DNA from: Bacteroidota bacterium
Lineage (GTDB): Bacteria; Bacteroidota; Bacteroidia; Chitinophagales; Chitinophagaceae
Reading direction: 5' to 3'
Assembly: GCA_947454745.1 (NCBI GenBank)
Contig: CANGMV010000020.1
Location: 1-10,258 of the forward strand
Length of the DNA: 10,258 nt
This document shows positions 1 to 7,215 of this stretch, one piece after another. Within the stretch, counting starts at the first letter, position 1. Every line of letters begins with the position of its first letter. A model generated the notes under the pieces. That model ran no database searches. It saw only the letters and a program-made list of their open reading frames with translations, and was not told where the DNA came from. A program made the position numbers and the translations under genes.

Positions 1-1473
1 ATCGCCATTACGTTCAGCAACTTCGGCTTCTTGTTTTAATTTTTCAATATCCGATTTTGCTTTTTGTACTTTGTCTACAATCTCTTTTTCTTCTGACCAT
101 TTGGCTTTTAACGTGTCTTGTTGAACTGTTAAATTACTTATGTCAATATTCAACGCCTTTAACTGTTCAGGATTGTTCTCTCTTTTAATAGCTTCTCTTT
201 CAATTTCTAATTGACGAATTTGACGCATTAAAGTATCCAACTCTTCGGGCATGGAATTCATTTCCAACCTTAATTTCGCAGCACTCTCGTCGATTAAGTC
301 AATGGCTTTGTCGGGTAAAAAACGATCTGTAATATACCTACTTGATAATTCCACTGCGGCAATAATTGCTTCGTCCTTAATACGCACATGGTGATGCGTT
401 TCGTATCTTTCCTTTAAACCTCTTAAAATAGAAATAGCATCTTCCTTGGTTGGTTCGTCGATCATTACTTTTTGAAAACGACGCTCTAATGCCTTATCCT
501 TTTCGAAGAATTTTTGATACTCCGCCAAAGTGGTTGCTCCAATGGCTCTTAACTCACCCCTTGCCAAGGCAGGTTTTAAAATATTCGCTGCATCCATTGC
601 ACCCTCACCACCACCCGCTCCCACTAAAGTATGGATCTCGTCTATGAATAAAACTACTTCACCATCACTAGTAGCAACTTCCTTCACGACTCCCTTTAAA
701 CGCTCCTCAAATTCTCCTTTATATTTTGCACCTGCAATTAACTGCCCCATATCCAAGGCATAAATAATTTTACTCTTTAAATTATCGGGCACATCTCCAT
801 TTACAATACGCATGGCTAAACCTTCGGCAATGGCTGTTTTACCCACACCTGGCTCACCAACTAAAATAGGATTGTTCTTGCTTCGACGCGAAAGGATATG
901 CAAGGTTCTTCGAATCTCTTCGTCACGACCAATCACTGGATCCAGTTTGCCTTTATTGGCTAATTCGTTTAAATTTTTTGCATACTTTGACAAGGACTGA
1001 AACTGTGTTTCCTGTGTTGCAGAATGAACAGTTTCTCCTTTACGTAATTCTTTAATAGCAGCGACCAATCCTTTCTCTGTAAGTCCTGCGTCTTTTAAAA
1101 TTTTTCCAGCAGCATCATTCACCTGTAAGATGGCAATTAAAATATGCTCCACGGTAACGAACTCGTCACCAAAAGTTTTTAATGCCCCATTGGATTTTAA
1201 CAACACCGCATTTAAGTCCCTACTTAAATTAGATGCTGGCTCTCCTGTTTGTTGCTTTGCCAAAGTAGTTATTAACTCTTCGGTTTTTTGCAACACTAAA
1301 CTTGGATTTACATTGTTCTTTTTTAATAAGAACTCAGTAGAGCTATCCTTGTCCAATAAAATTGCTTTTAATAAATGCGCTGTTTCTATGGACGCATTGC
1401 TATTATTATAAGCCAATTGTTGGGCAGCTTGAATAGCTTCCTGTGCTTTAATGGTATATTGATTTAAATTCAT
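1..1473 (-). CDS. clpB: ATP-dependent disaggregase ClpB, N-terminal 491 residues (cut by window edge)
   Basis: Hsp100 AAA+ chaperone that, in the known family, works with DnaK/DnaJ/GrpE in the cytoplasm to pull polypeptides out of aggregates. Visible domains are the Clp N-domain (about residues 1-145), the first AAA+ module (about 160-345) and the start of the coiled-coil middle domain (from about 405). Key sites fall at the same residue numbers as in E. coli ClpB: Walker A GEPGVGKT at 206-213, pore-loop Tyr251 in KYKGEFEER, Walker B LFIDE ending at Glu279, and the arginine finger pair Arg331/Arg332. The ATG at 1471-1473 gives the normal [13 protein letters not shown] opening. The frame stays open to base 1, so the rest of the middle domain and the second AAA+ module lie outside the window. 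The presence of a middle domain separates it from ClpA. It is divergent from queG. No CIRCE element is visible upstream. The identification is secure; regulation is not visible. Confidence 0.97.
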   Translation of the reverse strand, partial: MNLNQYTIKAQEAIQAAQQLAYNNSNASIETAHLLKAILLDKDSSTEFLLKKNNVNPSLVLQKTEELITTLAKQQTGEPASNLSRDLNAVLLKSNGALKTFGDEFVTVEHILIAILQVNDAAGKILKDAGLTEKGLVAAIKELRKGETVHSATQETQFQSLSKYAKNLNELANKGKLDPVIGRDEEIRRTLHILSRRSKNNPILVGEPGVGKTAIAEGLAMRIVNGDVPDNLKSKIIYALDMGQLIAGAKYKGEFEERLKGVVKEVATSDGEVVLFIDEIHTLVGAGGGEGAMDAANILKPALARGELRAIGATTLAEYQKFFEKDKALERRFQKVMIDEPTKEDAISILRGLKERYETHHHVRIKDEAIIAAVELSSRYITDRFLPDKAIDLIDESAAKLRLEMNSMPEELDTLMRQIRQLEIEREAIKRENNPEQLKALNIDISNLTVQQDTLKAKWSEEKEIVDKVQKAKSDIEKLKQEAEVAERNGD

Positions 1474-1533
1474 AGTATTGTTTATTTACAGTAAGGTATG
1501 CGCAAAACAGGCGCCAATCTATGATATAAGTTA

Positions 1534-1544
1534 TTATGTCATAA
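1534..1544. repeat. Short perfect inverted repeat between clpB and queG
   Basis: TTATG-T-CATAA, a perfect 5-bp inverted repeat around one central base, lies near the middle of the 132-bp divergent spacer between clpB and queG. It is about 60 bases from each start codon, a reasonable place for an operator. In such AT-rich DNA an 11-base palindrome can arise by chance, and I recognise no regulator for it. The rest of the spacer shows no gene or RNA. Confidence 0.25.
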
Positions 1545-1593
1545 AATATGCTTCAAAACGGAATAAAAGTCAGTCGCATCAAGGTTTTTCTGC

Positions 1594-1601
1594 TATTTTT
1601 A
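1594..1601 (+). promoter_or_regulatory. Possible -7 element for queG
   Basis: TATTTTTA matches the Bacteroidota -7 consensus TAnnTTTG at all but the last base and ends four bases before the GTG start of queG. No TTG-type -33 element sits at the expected distance of about 19-20 bases upstream. If used, the transcript would be almost leaderless. Weak call on its own. Confidence 0.25.
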
Positions 1602-1605
1602 CAGC

Positions 1606-2550
1606 GTGAACGAATATTCAAATACGGTATTTATTAAGGAGCTAGCACAGCAAATGGGCTTTGATTACTGTGGCATAGCCAAGGCAACCGAGTTAACAGA
1701 GGATGCAAAACGACTAGCGCAATGGATTGAAAAAGGGTATCATGGAGAGATGTCCTACATGGAAAATCATTTTGATTTAAGAACCGATCCCCGAAAATTA
1801 GTGCCCGGCGCCAAGTCGGTCATTACCTTTTTAAAGAACTATTACCCTTCAGAGGATGCATTGATTTTAGGAAAAGCCCAAGATCCTAAAATTGCAAAGT
1901 ATGCATATGGGGAAGATTACCATGAAGTAATTCGACAACAATTATTTGAGTTATTAGATACCATGCGTGCCATGATTGGCCCCATTGAAGGTCGTGGATT
2001 TGTGGATTCTGCGCCTGTTTTAGAAAGATCATGGGCACAATTATCGGGCGCAGGATGGATTGGAAAAAATGGAAATTTAATACGCCACAAAGCAGGTTCT
2101 TTCTTTTTTATTGCAACCCTTATTATCGATTTGGATTTAATATACGACGATCCTTTGCCGAAGGATTATTGCGGAGGCTGCACTAAATGTATCGATGCTT
2201 GTCCTACGCAAGCCATCTTGCCTAACAAAACGATCGAAGCCAATCATTGTATTAGTTACTTTACGATTGAATTAAAAAAAGAAACTATCGAAACAGATAA
2301 GCCATTTAAAGAATGGGCATTTGGTTGTGATATTTGTCAGGATGTATGCCCTTGGAATAATTTTAGCAAACCACATCATGAAAAGAAATTCAAACCTCTA
2401 GATGGATTGTTGCAAATGAAAGCCGACGATTGGATGCAAATTGAAGAAACTACTTTTAAAGCAAGGTTTAAAAAATCACCTTTACTTAGATCCAAGCTCA
2501 AAGGCATTCAAAGAAATATTCAATTCTTAAAAGACCAGGAAGGAAAATAG
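1606..2550 (+). CDS. queG: Epoxyqueuosine reductase QueG
   Basis: Cobalamin-dependent iron-sulfur enzyme that reduces epoxyqueuosine to queuosine at position 34 of GUN-anticodon tRNAs, the last step of queuosine synthesis. The protein is 314 residues. The QueG signature FVDSAPVLER places Asp134 where the catalytic acid of characterised QueG lies. Two 4Fe-4S clusters are supported: Cys189/192/195 followed by Cys199-Pro, and Cys241/244/248 with CISYFTIE supplying Cys215. WIGKNGNL at 151-158 is another family motif. It lacks the C-terminal HEAT-like extension of longer homologues (about 380 residues), which is common in Bacteroidota. The start is GTG: upstream in frame a stop comes at 1564-1566 with no ATG between, while the next ATG (residue 17) would remove the first helix of the conserved N-terminus. 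It is divergent from clpB and convergent with the SRPBCC gene, so probably monocistronic. No other queuosine gene is in the window. Confidence 0.95.
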   Translation: MNEYSNTVFIKELAQQMGFDYCGIAKATELTEDAKRLAQWIEKGYHGEMSYMENHFDLRTDPRKLVPGAKSVITFLKNYYPSEDALILGKAQDPKIAKYAYGEDYHEVIRQQLFELLDTMRAMIGPIEGRGFVDSAPVLERSWAQLSGAGWIGKNGNLIRHKAGSFFFIATLIIDLDLIYDDPLPKDYCGGCTKCIDACPTQAILPNKTIEANHCISYFTIELKKETIETDKPFKEWAFGCDICQDVCPWNNFSKPHHEKKFKPLDGLLQMKADDWMQIEETTFKARFKKSPLLRSKLKGIQRNIQFLKDQEGK

Positions 2551-2575
2551 TACTTAGTTATATATAAGCCCTTTA

Positions 2576-3070
2576 TTATTTATTATGCTCTTGCAATAAC
2601 AATTCACGCAAATTAGCTAATTCCATTTCCATTTTATAACCCAATACTTTTTCGTTCAATAAGGTTTGAAACTTTTCCCAAGGATACCATTTTACATGTT
2701 GTTCAAAGGACCAGTGAATCACATAAATACCTTGTTGCAATGGGATCCATTCCAATTTTACAATATAGGGCCTTTGGCCAGTCGCAACCCAGTCATAGGT
2801 AACAGAGCTGTCATTCTTGGACACTTGTTTAATAGTTTGTGTGCCAATGTAAACCGTACTGTCTTTCCAGGTAGCTTTGTTTTCCTTCCAATCACTCATC
2901 CAATATTGCCATTGATTTAAATCACTCGTATAGTGTGCGATTTGCGATGCATTCGCACTTACTTCCACGGCCCTCGATACAATCACTGTACTTGGAAACA
3001 AAGCCGAAATTGCTGTTACGATGGTGCCTAAAACAAGTAAGCTTATAATGACCAATTTTATCAATCGCAT
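2576..3070 (-). CDS. Membrane-anchored SRPBCC (START/Bet v 1-like) family protein
   Basis: Probable SRPBCC-fold protein of 164 residues with an N-terminal membrane anchor. I chose the ATG at 3068-3070. An in-frame ATG 36 bases upstream would overlap the permease gene by 35 bases and put a charged, polar stretch before the hydrophobic segment. From the chosen start the protein opens MRLIKLVIISLLVLGTIV, a positively charged N-terminus plus one membrane helix (about residues 4-24). The soluble part shows the usual pattern of this group: a beta-strand opening (FPSTVIVSRAVEVSANASQI), then DLNQWQYW, and a C-terminal helix like WEKFQTLLNEKVLGYKMEME. That helix closes a hydrophobic ligand cavity in the fold. 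No catalytic residues can be named and the ligand is unknown. One base separates it from the stop of the permease gene, so translation is probably coupled. I would not guess a specific function. Confidence 0.75.
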   Translation of the reverse strand: MRLIKLVIISLLVLGTIVTAISALFPSTVIVSRAVEVSANASQIAHYTSDLNQWQYWMSDWKENKATWKDSTVYIGTQTIKQVSKNDSSVTYDWVATGQRPYIVKLEWIPLQQGIYVIHWSFEQHVKWYPWEKFQTLLNEKVLGYKMEMELANLRELLLQEHNK

Positions 3071-3071
3071 A

Positions 3072-4175
3072 TTATTCCCATTTAAAGATTTTAAAGGCTG
3101 CGGCATAAACCACTACAATCCAAATTAATAAGATAGAAATGTCCCCCCAGGAATCCATTAAGCTATTGCCTTCGAACGAAATATCACGCATTGCATTATT
3201 AAAATGCGTCAATGGTAATATTTTACAAAACGGCTGCATCCATGTTGGAAAATTATCAATTGAGAAGAAGGTGCCTGCTAATAAAAATTGCGGGAGGGTA
3301 AAAATATTGGCTAATGGAGGAATCGTACTTTCACTTTTTGCAACACCACTTACAATAAACCCGAATCCCATAAATAAGACCAAGGCAATAAAACTAAGTA
3401 CAATGATACTTGCGAATGTCACCCAACCATGCACCAAAGTGAATTTAAATGCATAATGACCAATGCCAATAATTACCACTGCGGTTATTAATTGGAACAA
3501 GACCCTACTTAGGGCTTCCCCCAATATGATATACAATCTTCGAATTGGTGTAGCATAAAAACGCTTTAATACAAGTTGTTGTCTTAAATTAAAAAACAAA
3601 AAAGCAACACCAAAAACACCTGCGCTTAATAATGAAAAACCCATTTGACCAGGAAGAATAAAATCAATCGTGCGATAAATTCTACCAGGCACTTGTTGTA
3701 CTGTATTGTTCACTTCGGCAATCGTAGGCGCATTGGGGAAGGTTGCTTGATTAATTTTACTTATGACTGCATTTAAAATTGATTTAACCAATTGAACGTT
3801 TTGCGGATTCGCTGCTTCTGAACTAATTAAATTAATAGTATACGGCGCATTTGCATTGCCTGACTTTTGAATACTTATTAAAGCCGTAATTCTTCCTTTT
3901 GAAAGTTCACTTTTAATTTTGACACTATCCCCTTGCACAAATTTCAAGCCCGGAATTTTTCGAATGGTTGCATATACCGGATTCAAGGTGTCCGACTTGC
4001 TATCCATGGCAACATTCACATTAATACTTCCACCACTGCTCATGAAACCAAAAACAAGAATAAATATCATTGGGAAAGCCACACTAAATACGACAGCAGA
4101 AGGGCTTCTGAAAGTTGATTTTAAGCTGGCTTTGGTAATGGCCAACATGGCTTTAACCTGACTATATGGACGCAT
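3072..4175 (-). CDS. ABC-2 type transporter permease (YhhJ/YbhR-like)
   Basis: Inner-membrane permease subunit of an ABC exporter, 367 residues. The layout is that of the ABC2_membrane_3 type: one helix near the N-terminus (about 27-47), a large extracytoplasmic domain (about 48-176), then five helices (about 177-197, 216-240, 251-278, 287-306, 345-364). The late motif LPQFLLAGTFF followed by FPTWMQPFCKILPLTHF (about 294-325) is the conserved ABC-2 core. No Walker motifs are present, so it needs a separate ATPase, and none is encoded on either side here. The start codon lies 4 nt after the sppA stop and the stop lies 1 nt before the SRPBCC start, which indicates one operon. ATG at residue 10 is an alternative start but would enlarge the sppA gap. 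Substrate is unknown; relatives have been linked to drug, lipid or polysaccharide export. Confidence 0.88.
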   Translation of the reverse strand: MRPYSQVKAMLAITKASLKSTFRSPSAVVFSVAFPMIFILVFGFMSSGGSINVNVAMDSKSDTLNPVYATIRKIPGLKFVQGDSVKIKSELSKGRITALISIQKSGNANAPYTINLISSEAANPQNVQLVKSILNAVISKINQATFPNAPTIAEVNNTVQQVPGRIYRTIDFILPGQMGFSLLSAGVFGVAFLFFNLRQQLVLKRFYATPIRRLYIILGEALSRVLFQLITAVVIIGIGHYAFKFTLVHGWVTFASIIVLSFIALVLFMGFGFIVSGVAKSESTIPPLANIFTLPQFLLAGTFFSIDNFPTWMQPFCKILPLTHFNNAMRDISFEGNSLMDSWGDISILLIWIVVVYAAAFKIFKWE

Positions 4176-4179
4176 ACAT

Positions 4180-5937
4180 TTATGGATGATTCACTACAAA
4201 GATAGGCATTCGTGTTTGTGGTTGACCCATCATTTGTTTAATAGCTTTAATTTGCTGTAAGGCCTGCCACTCGTCTACTCCAATTTCGGATTGAATAGCC
4301 TTGGTTTTTACTTTATCCTCATATCCACCTAAAAGATCTTCTAAGAAAGATTTATTTTCAGGATACGCTTTTAACGCATATCCTTTTAAATGAGCCATTT
4401 TAGCTGCCGAGGCAATAGCGTCATTTAAATCTCCAATACGATCTACCAATCCCACTTTAATAGCATCTGCACCAATCCAAACACGTCCTTGTGCAATAGA
4501 GTCAATGTATTCAATATGTTTTTTTCTTCCTTGTGCAACCCTGCTCTTAAATGCATAATAAATACTATCTACTCCTGCTTGTATAAATTTTTGTTCCGTT
4601 GCATTCAATGCCCTTGTTGTACTTGGCGCATCGGCATAGGTAGATGTTTTTACGCGGTCAAATGTAATTCCTAATTTATTCTTCATGAAATTACTCAAAT
4701 TAGGCACAACCGAAAATACACCTATCGAACCTGTAATGGTATTCGCATCGGCATAAATAGAATCGGCATTACAAGCAATATAATAACCACCCGATGCTGC
4801 CAAATTACCCATACTCACCACTACGGGTTTTTCTTTTTTTAATAAATCAATTTCTCGCCAAATAATATCACTAGCTAATGCACTTCCTCCTGGCGAATTA
4901 ATTCTTAAAACCACAGCATCAACCGATTTATCGTTTCTGATTTTCTGCAACAAAGCGCGATAATCATCACTAGCAATCGCGTCTTTTTCATTACGACCCA
5001 TCACAATATCTCCATCGGCATAAATAACAGCAACTTTCCCAGCACCAGTGCCTCTAATGGCCACTGCAGAGGCATATTCGTTTATACCCAAAAATGGAAT
5101 GTCTTTTTCTTTAGCAATATGGATTTTTTTGGCAATCACTTTTTTCACTTGATCATCATAAAACAAGCCATCCAATAAATGATATTTTAATGCGTCATTC
5201 GCATTTTGAATTTTCCCTTCATTCGACAACGCTTTTAAACTATCTGCATTTAATGATCTTTGCGAAGCTGTCCCTTCAATAAAACTATTATATACACCAT
5301 TTAACCAAACACTGGTTTGCAATTTATTAGCTGGAGACATTTCGGTATATCTAAATGGTTCGGTCGCGCTTTTAAATTTTCCTGCATAAAAAACCTGAGG
5401 TTGAATTTCTAATTTATCCAACAAGCCTTTTAAAAACATGGTCTCATAGGAAAAGCCTGACCATTCAACACCCCCTTGAGGATGTGCATATATTTGATCC
5501 GCTACATTCGCAATCCAGTATCCTTTTTGCGTAATTGTTTCTCCGTAAGCAATGACAAATTTTTTCGATTTTTTAAAGTCTAACAAAGCAATCCTTATTT
5601 CCTCGGTAGCTGCATACCCATTTGGGTTTTGTTGACATTTAAGAAAAATACCATGAATTGAGGAATCGGTTTTAGCATGATGAATTAATGCAATCAATTC
5701 CGACAAACTTGGCAGTTTCCCTTTTTTCTTATTTAAAATTTCTGTCACTGCATCCGATTTGGCTTGTTCCGGAAATGCTTCTGCTATATCAATTACTAAT
5801 ACTGAATTGGGCGACACTATTTTCTCTTCTTCTTTTGACAATCCAGTAGCAATACCCACTAATACGAATAAACCAATTACTGAAAATATAATTAGGGCTA
5901 ATAAACTAGCGAAAAAGGTTTTAAAGAAAGATTTCAT
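4180..5937 (-). CDS. sppA: Signal peptide peptidase SppA, long (67K) form
   Basis: Membrane-bound serine protease of family S49 that digests cleaved signal peptides on the periplasmic side. At 585 residues it is the long form with two tandem S49 repeats, like E. coli protease IV (618). An N-terminal anchor spans about residues 11-32. The Ser/Lys dyad is intact: the general-base lysine is Lys189 in AGKFKSATEPF of the first repeat (E. coli Lys209), and the nucleophile is Ser382 in NLAASGGYY of the second repeat (E. coli Ser409). The flanking RINSPGGSALAS and TITGSIGVFSVV blocks are present. It is the first gene of the minus-strand unit with the permease and SRPBCC genes, and is divergent from folK across 103 bp. 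I found no convincing -7/-33 pair for it in that spacer; several TAnnTTTG-like strings have one or two mismatches. Confidence 0.95.
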   Translation of the reverse strand: MKSFFKTFFASLLALIIFSVIGLFVLVGIATGLSKEEEKIVSPNSVLVIDIAEAFPEQAKSDAVTEILNKKKGKLPSLSELIALIHHAKTDSSIHGIFLKCQQNPNGYAATEEIRIALLDFKKSKKFVIAYGETITQKGYWIANVADQIYAHPQGGVEWSGFSYETMFLKGLLDKLEIQPQVFYAGKFKSATEPFRYTEMSPANKLQTSVWLNGVYNSFIEGTASQRSLNADSLKALSNEGKIQNANDALKYHLLDGLFYDDQVKKVIAKKIHIAKEKDIPFLGINEYASAVAIRGTGAGKVAVIYADGDIVMGRNEKDAIASDDYRALLQKIRNDKSVDAVVLRINSPGGSALASDIIWREIDLLKKEKPVVVSMGNLAASGGYYIACNADSIYADANTITGSIGVFSVVPNLSNFMKNKLGITFDRVKTSTYADAPSTTRALNATEQKFIQAGVDSIYYAFKSRVAQGRKKHIEYIDSIAQGRVWIGADAIKVGLVDRIGDLNDAIASAAKMAHLKGYALKAYPENKSFLEDLLGGYEDKVKTKAIQSEIGVDEWQALQQIKAIKQMMGQPQTRMPIFVVNHP

Positions 5938-6022
5938 GCAAATAATTGTATGTAAAAAAACAATCCACTAAATTAGACGGTACTAAAATAGGGTAACGCT
6001 GTAAAATTATGGATATTTGGGC

Positions 6023-6030
6023 TACTTTTA
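6023..6030 (+). promoter_or_regulatory. Possible -7 element for folK
   Basis: TACTTTTA matches TAnnTTTG except for the last base and ends 10 bases before the folK ATG. No matching -33 TTG was found at the expected spacing. The sppA-folK spacer (5938-6040) otherwise shows nothing recognisable. Weak call. Confidence 0.22.
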
Positions 6031-6040
6031 GAATCCTTCT

Positions 6041-6529
6041 ATGAACAAAGTATACCTCTTGATAGGTGGCAATATGGGCGACCGAATGGCAAATTTAGCG
6101 ACTGCCTTACAACTGCTGGAACAGGAGGCAGGTGCCATCAATGCATTGTCCTCCATTTATGAGACTGCCGCTTGGGGATATACCGACCAACCCCATTTTT
6201 TGAACCAGGCATTGCTTTTGGAAACGGCATTGTCCGCAAATGATTTGATGCAATGTTTGTTGAGTATCGAAAAAAAGATGGGGCGCGAACGCAACGTTCC
6301 ATTGGGTCCGAGGACCATCGATTTAGATATCATTTATTTTAATTCAACAACTATTAATACGCCGTTGCTTGTGGTTCCGCATCCTCGTTTAAGTGAAAGA
6401 AGATTTGCGCTTTTACCCTTGGTTGAAATTGCACCATACTATATTCACCCCGTTTTCAATAAAACCAACTCGTTATTGTTGAAAGAATGTGGAGATTCTT
6501 TGGCTGTGTATAAAAAAACTGATTTGTAA
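6041..6529 (+). CDS. folK: 6-hydroxymethyl-7,8-dihydropterin pyrophosphokinase (HPPK)
   Basis: Transfers pyrophosphate from ATP to 6-hydroxymethyl-7,8-dihydropterin, the step before dihydropteroate synthase in folate synthesis; cytoplasmic. The 162-residue length is normal for single-domain HPPK. The N-terminal LLIGGNMGDR (6-15), the pterin-binding region around YETAAWGYTDQPHFLNQ (40-56), and the signature GPRTIDLDIIYF (89-100) are all intact. Asp94 and Asp96 correspond to the two magnesium-binding aspartates (E. coli Asp95/Asp97). VPHPRLSERRFALLPLVEI (112-130) is the usual C-terminal block. The ATG gives the expected opening two residues before the first strand. Leucine codons are mostly TTG (16 of 28, against 6 TTA), unlike the next gene. 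It lies 44 bp upstream of the deoxynucleoside kinase gene and is divergent from sppA. Confidence 0.96.
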   Translation: MNKVYLLIGGNMGDRMANLATALQLLEQEAGAINALSSIYETAAWGYTDQPHFLNQALLLETALSANDLMQCLLSIEKKMGRERNVPLGPRTIDLDIIYFNSTTINTPLLVVPHPRLSERRFALLPLVEIAPYYIHPVFNKTNSLLLKECGDSLAVYKKTDL

Positions 6530-6550
6530 TCGGTTGGCTTACTATATTTG
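6523..6550 (+). promoter_or_regulatory. Candidate internal promoter for the deoxynucleoside kinase gene
   Basis: TATATTTG at 6543-6550 is a full match to the Bacteroidota -7 element TAnnTTTG and ends 23 bases before the kinase ATG. TTTG at 6523-6526, within the last codons of folK, could be the -33 element, but the spacer is 16 bases instead of the usual 19 or so. It suggests that the kinase and the transporter can be transcribed apart from folK. Confidence 0.42.
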
Positions 6551-6573
6551 GCCAAGTACACTAGAAAATTATT

Positions 6574-7206
6574 ATGAATCATCGTTTTATAGCAATTGAG
6601 GGGAATATTGGAGCCGGGAAAACCACACTTTCGCATTTATTGTCACAACATTATAATGCCAAATTAGTGTTAGAGGAATTTGCTGAAAATCCATTCTTAA
6701 CTAAGTTTTACGAGAACCCTAAACAATACGCATTCCCATTAGAATTATTCTTTTTAGCGGAACGTTTTAAGCAACAACAAGAGTTAATAAAAAACAAAGA
6801 TCTCTTCCAAGAGGTCACTGTATCAGATTATATTTTTACGAAATGCTTATTGTTTGCAAAAGTCAATTTACCCGAAGAAGAGTTTAGGTTGTATCAAAAA
6901 ATGTTTGAAGTTTTTTACCAACAACTAACCCCACCCGACATTATCATTTACTTGCATGCTCCCGTAAATAGATTACAAGGCAATATTAAAAAAAGGAATC
7001 GAAAGTTTGAACAAGCTATTCCGGACGAATATTTATTTAAAATCCAAGAGACTTACACTAGCTATATTAAACAACACAACGTGCGCACTATTTTCGTTGA
7101 TGCAAGCAATGCCGACTTCCTGTACAATGAGGCTCATTTTAAAGTTATTACCGATGCTTTAGAGAAAGATTTAGACGAAGGCCAACACTATTTTAATTTG
7201 CCTTAA
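6574..7206 (+). CDS. Deoxynucleoside kinase (deoxyadenosine/deoxyguanosine kinase type)
   Basis: Phosphorylates deoxynucleosides to 5'-monophosphates for nucleotide salvage; cytoplasmic. The protein is 210 residues, normal for the dNK family. The P-loop is EGNIGAGKTT (residues 9-18, Lys16 and Thr17). LEEFAENPFL at 33-42 supplies the conserved glutamate near the substrate. The SDYIF motif at 84-88 stands where many relatives have DRS-type catalytic residues, with Asp85 as the conserved acid. The arginine-rich LID lies near NIKKRNRKFEQ (137-147). The preference for dA, dG or dC cannot be read safely from the sequence. It follows folK by 44 bp and precedes the MFS gene by 9 nt. A candidate promoter lies in the folK-kinase gap, so it may head its own transcript. 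Leucine codons are mostly TTA (14 of 23), the style of most genes here. Confidence 0.93.
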   Translation: MNHRFIAIEGNIGAGKTTLSHLLSQHYNAKLVLEEFAENPFLTKFYENPKQYAFPLELFFLAERFKQQQELIKNKDLFQEVTVSDYIFTKCLLFAKVNLPEEEFRLYQKMFEVFYQQLTPPDIIIYLHAPVNRLQGNIKKRNRKFEQAIPDEYLFKIQETYTSYIKQHNVRTIFVDASNADFLYNEAHFKVITDALEKDLDEGQHYFNLP

Positions 7207-7215
7207 ATTCGTTAC

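Noticed and set aside
450..1411. Several plus-strand open frames (450-647, 530-763, 812-1000, 1130-1411)
   Set aside because: They lie wholly inside clpB on the opposite strand, have low-complexity translations and match no family; they are shadows of the real gene.
2551..2575. Possible terminator between the convergent queG and SRPBCC genes
   Set aside because: Only a weak AT stem can be drawn (CTTA/TAAG) with no GC-rich hairpin or U-tract of note.
2666..4161. Plus-strand open frames inside the SRPBCC and permease genes
   Set aside because: Antisense to well-supported genes, with no recognisable domains or start signals.
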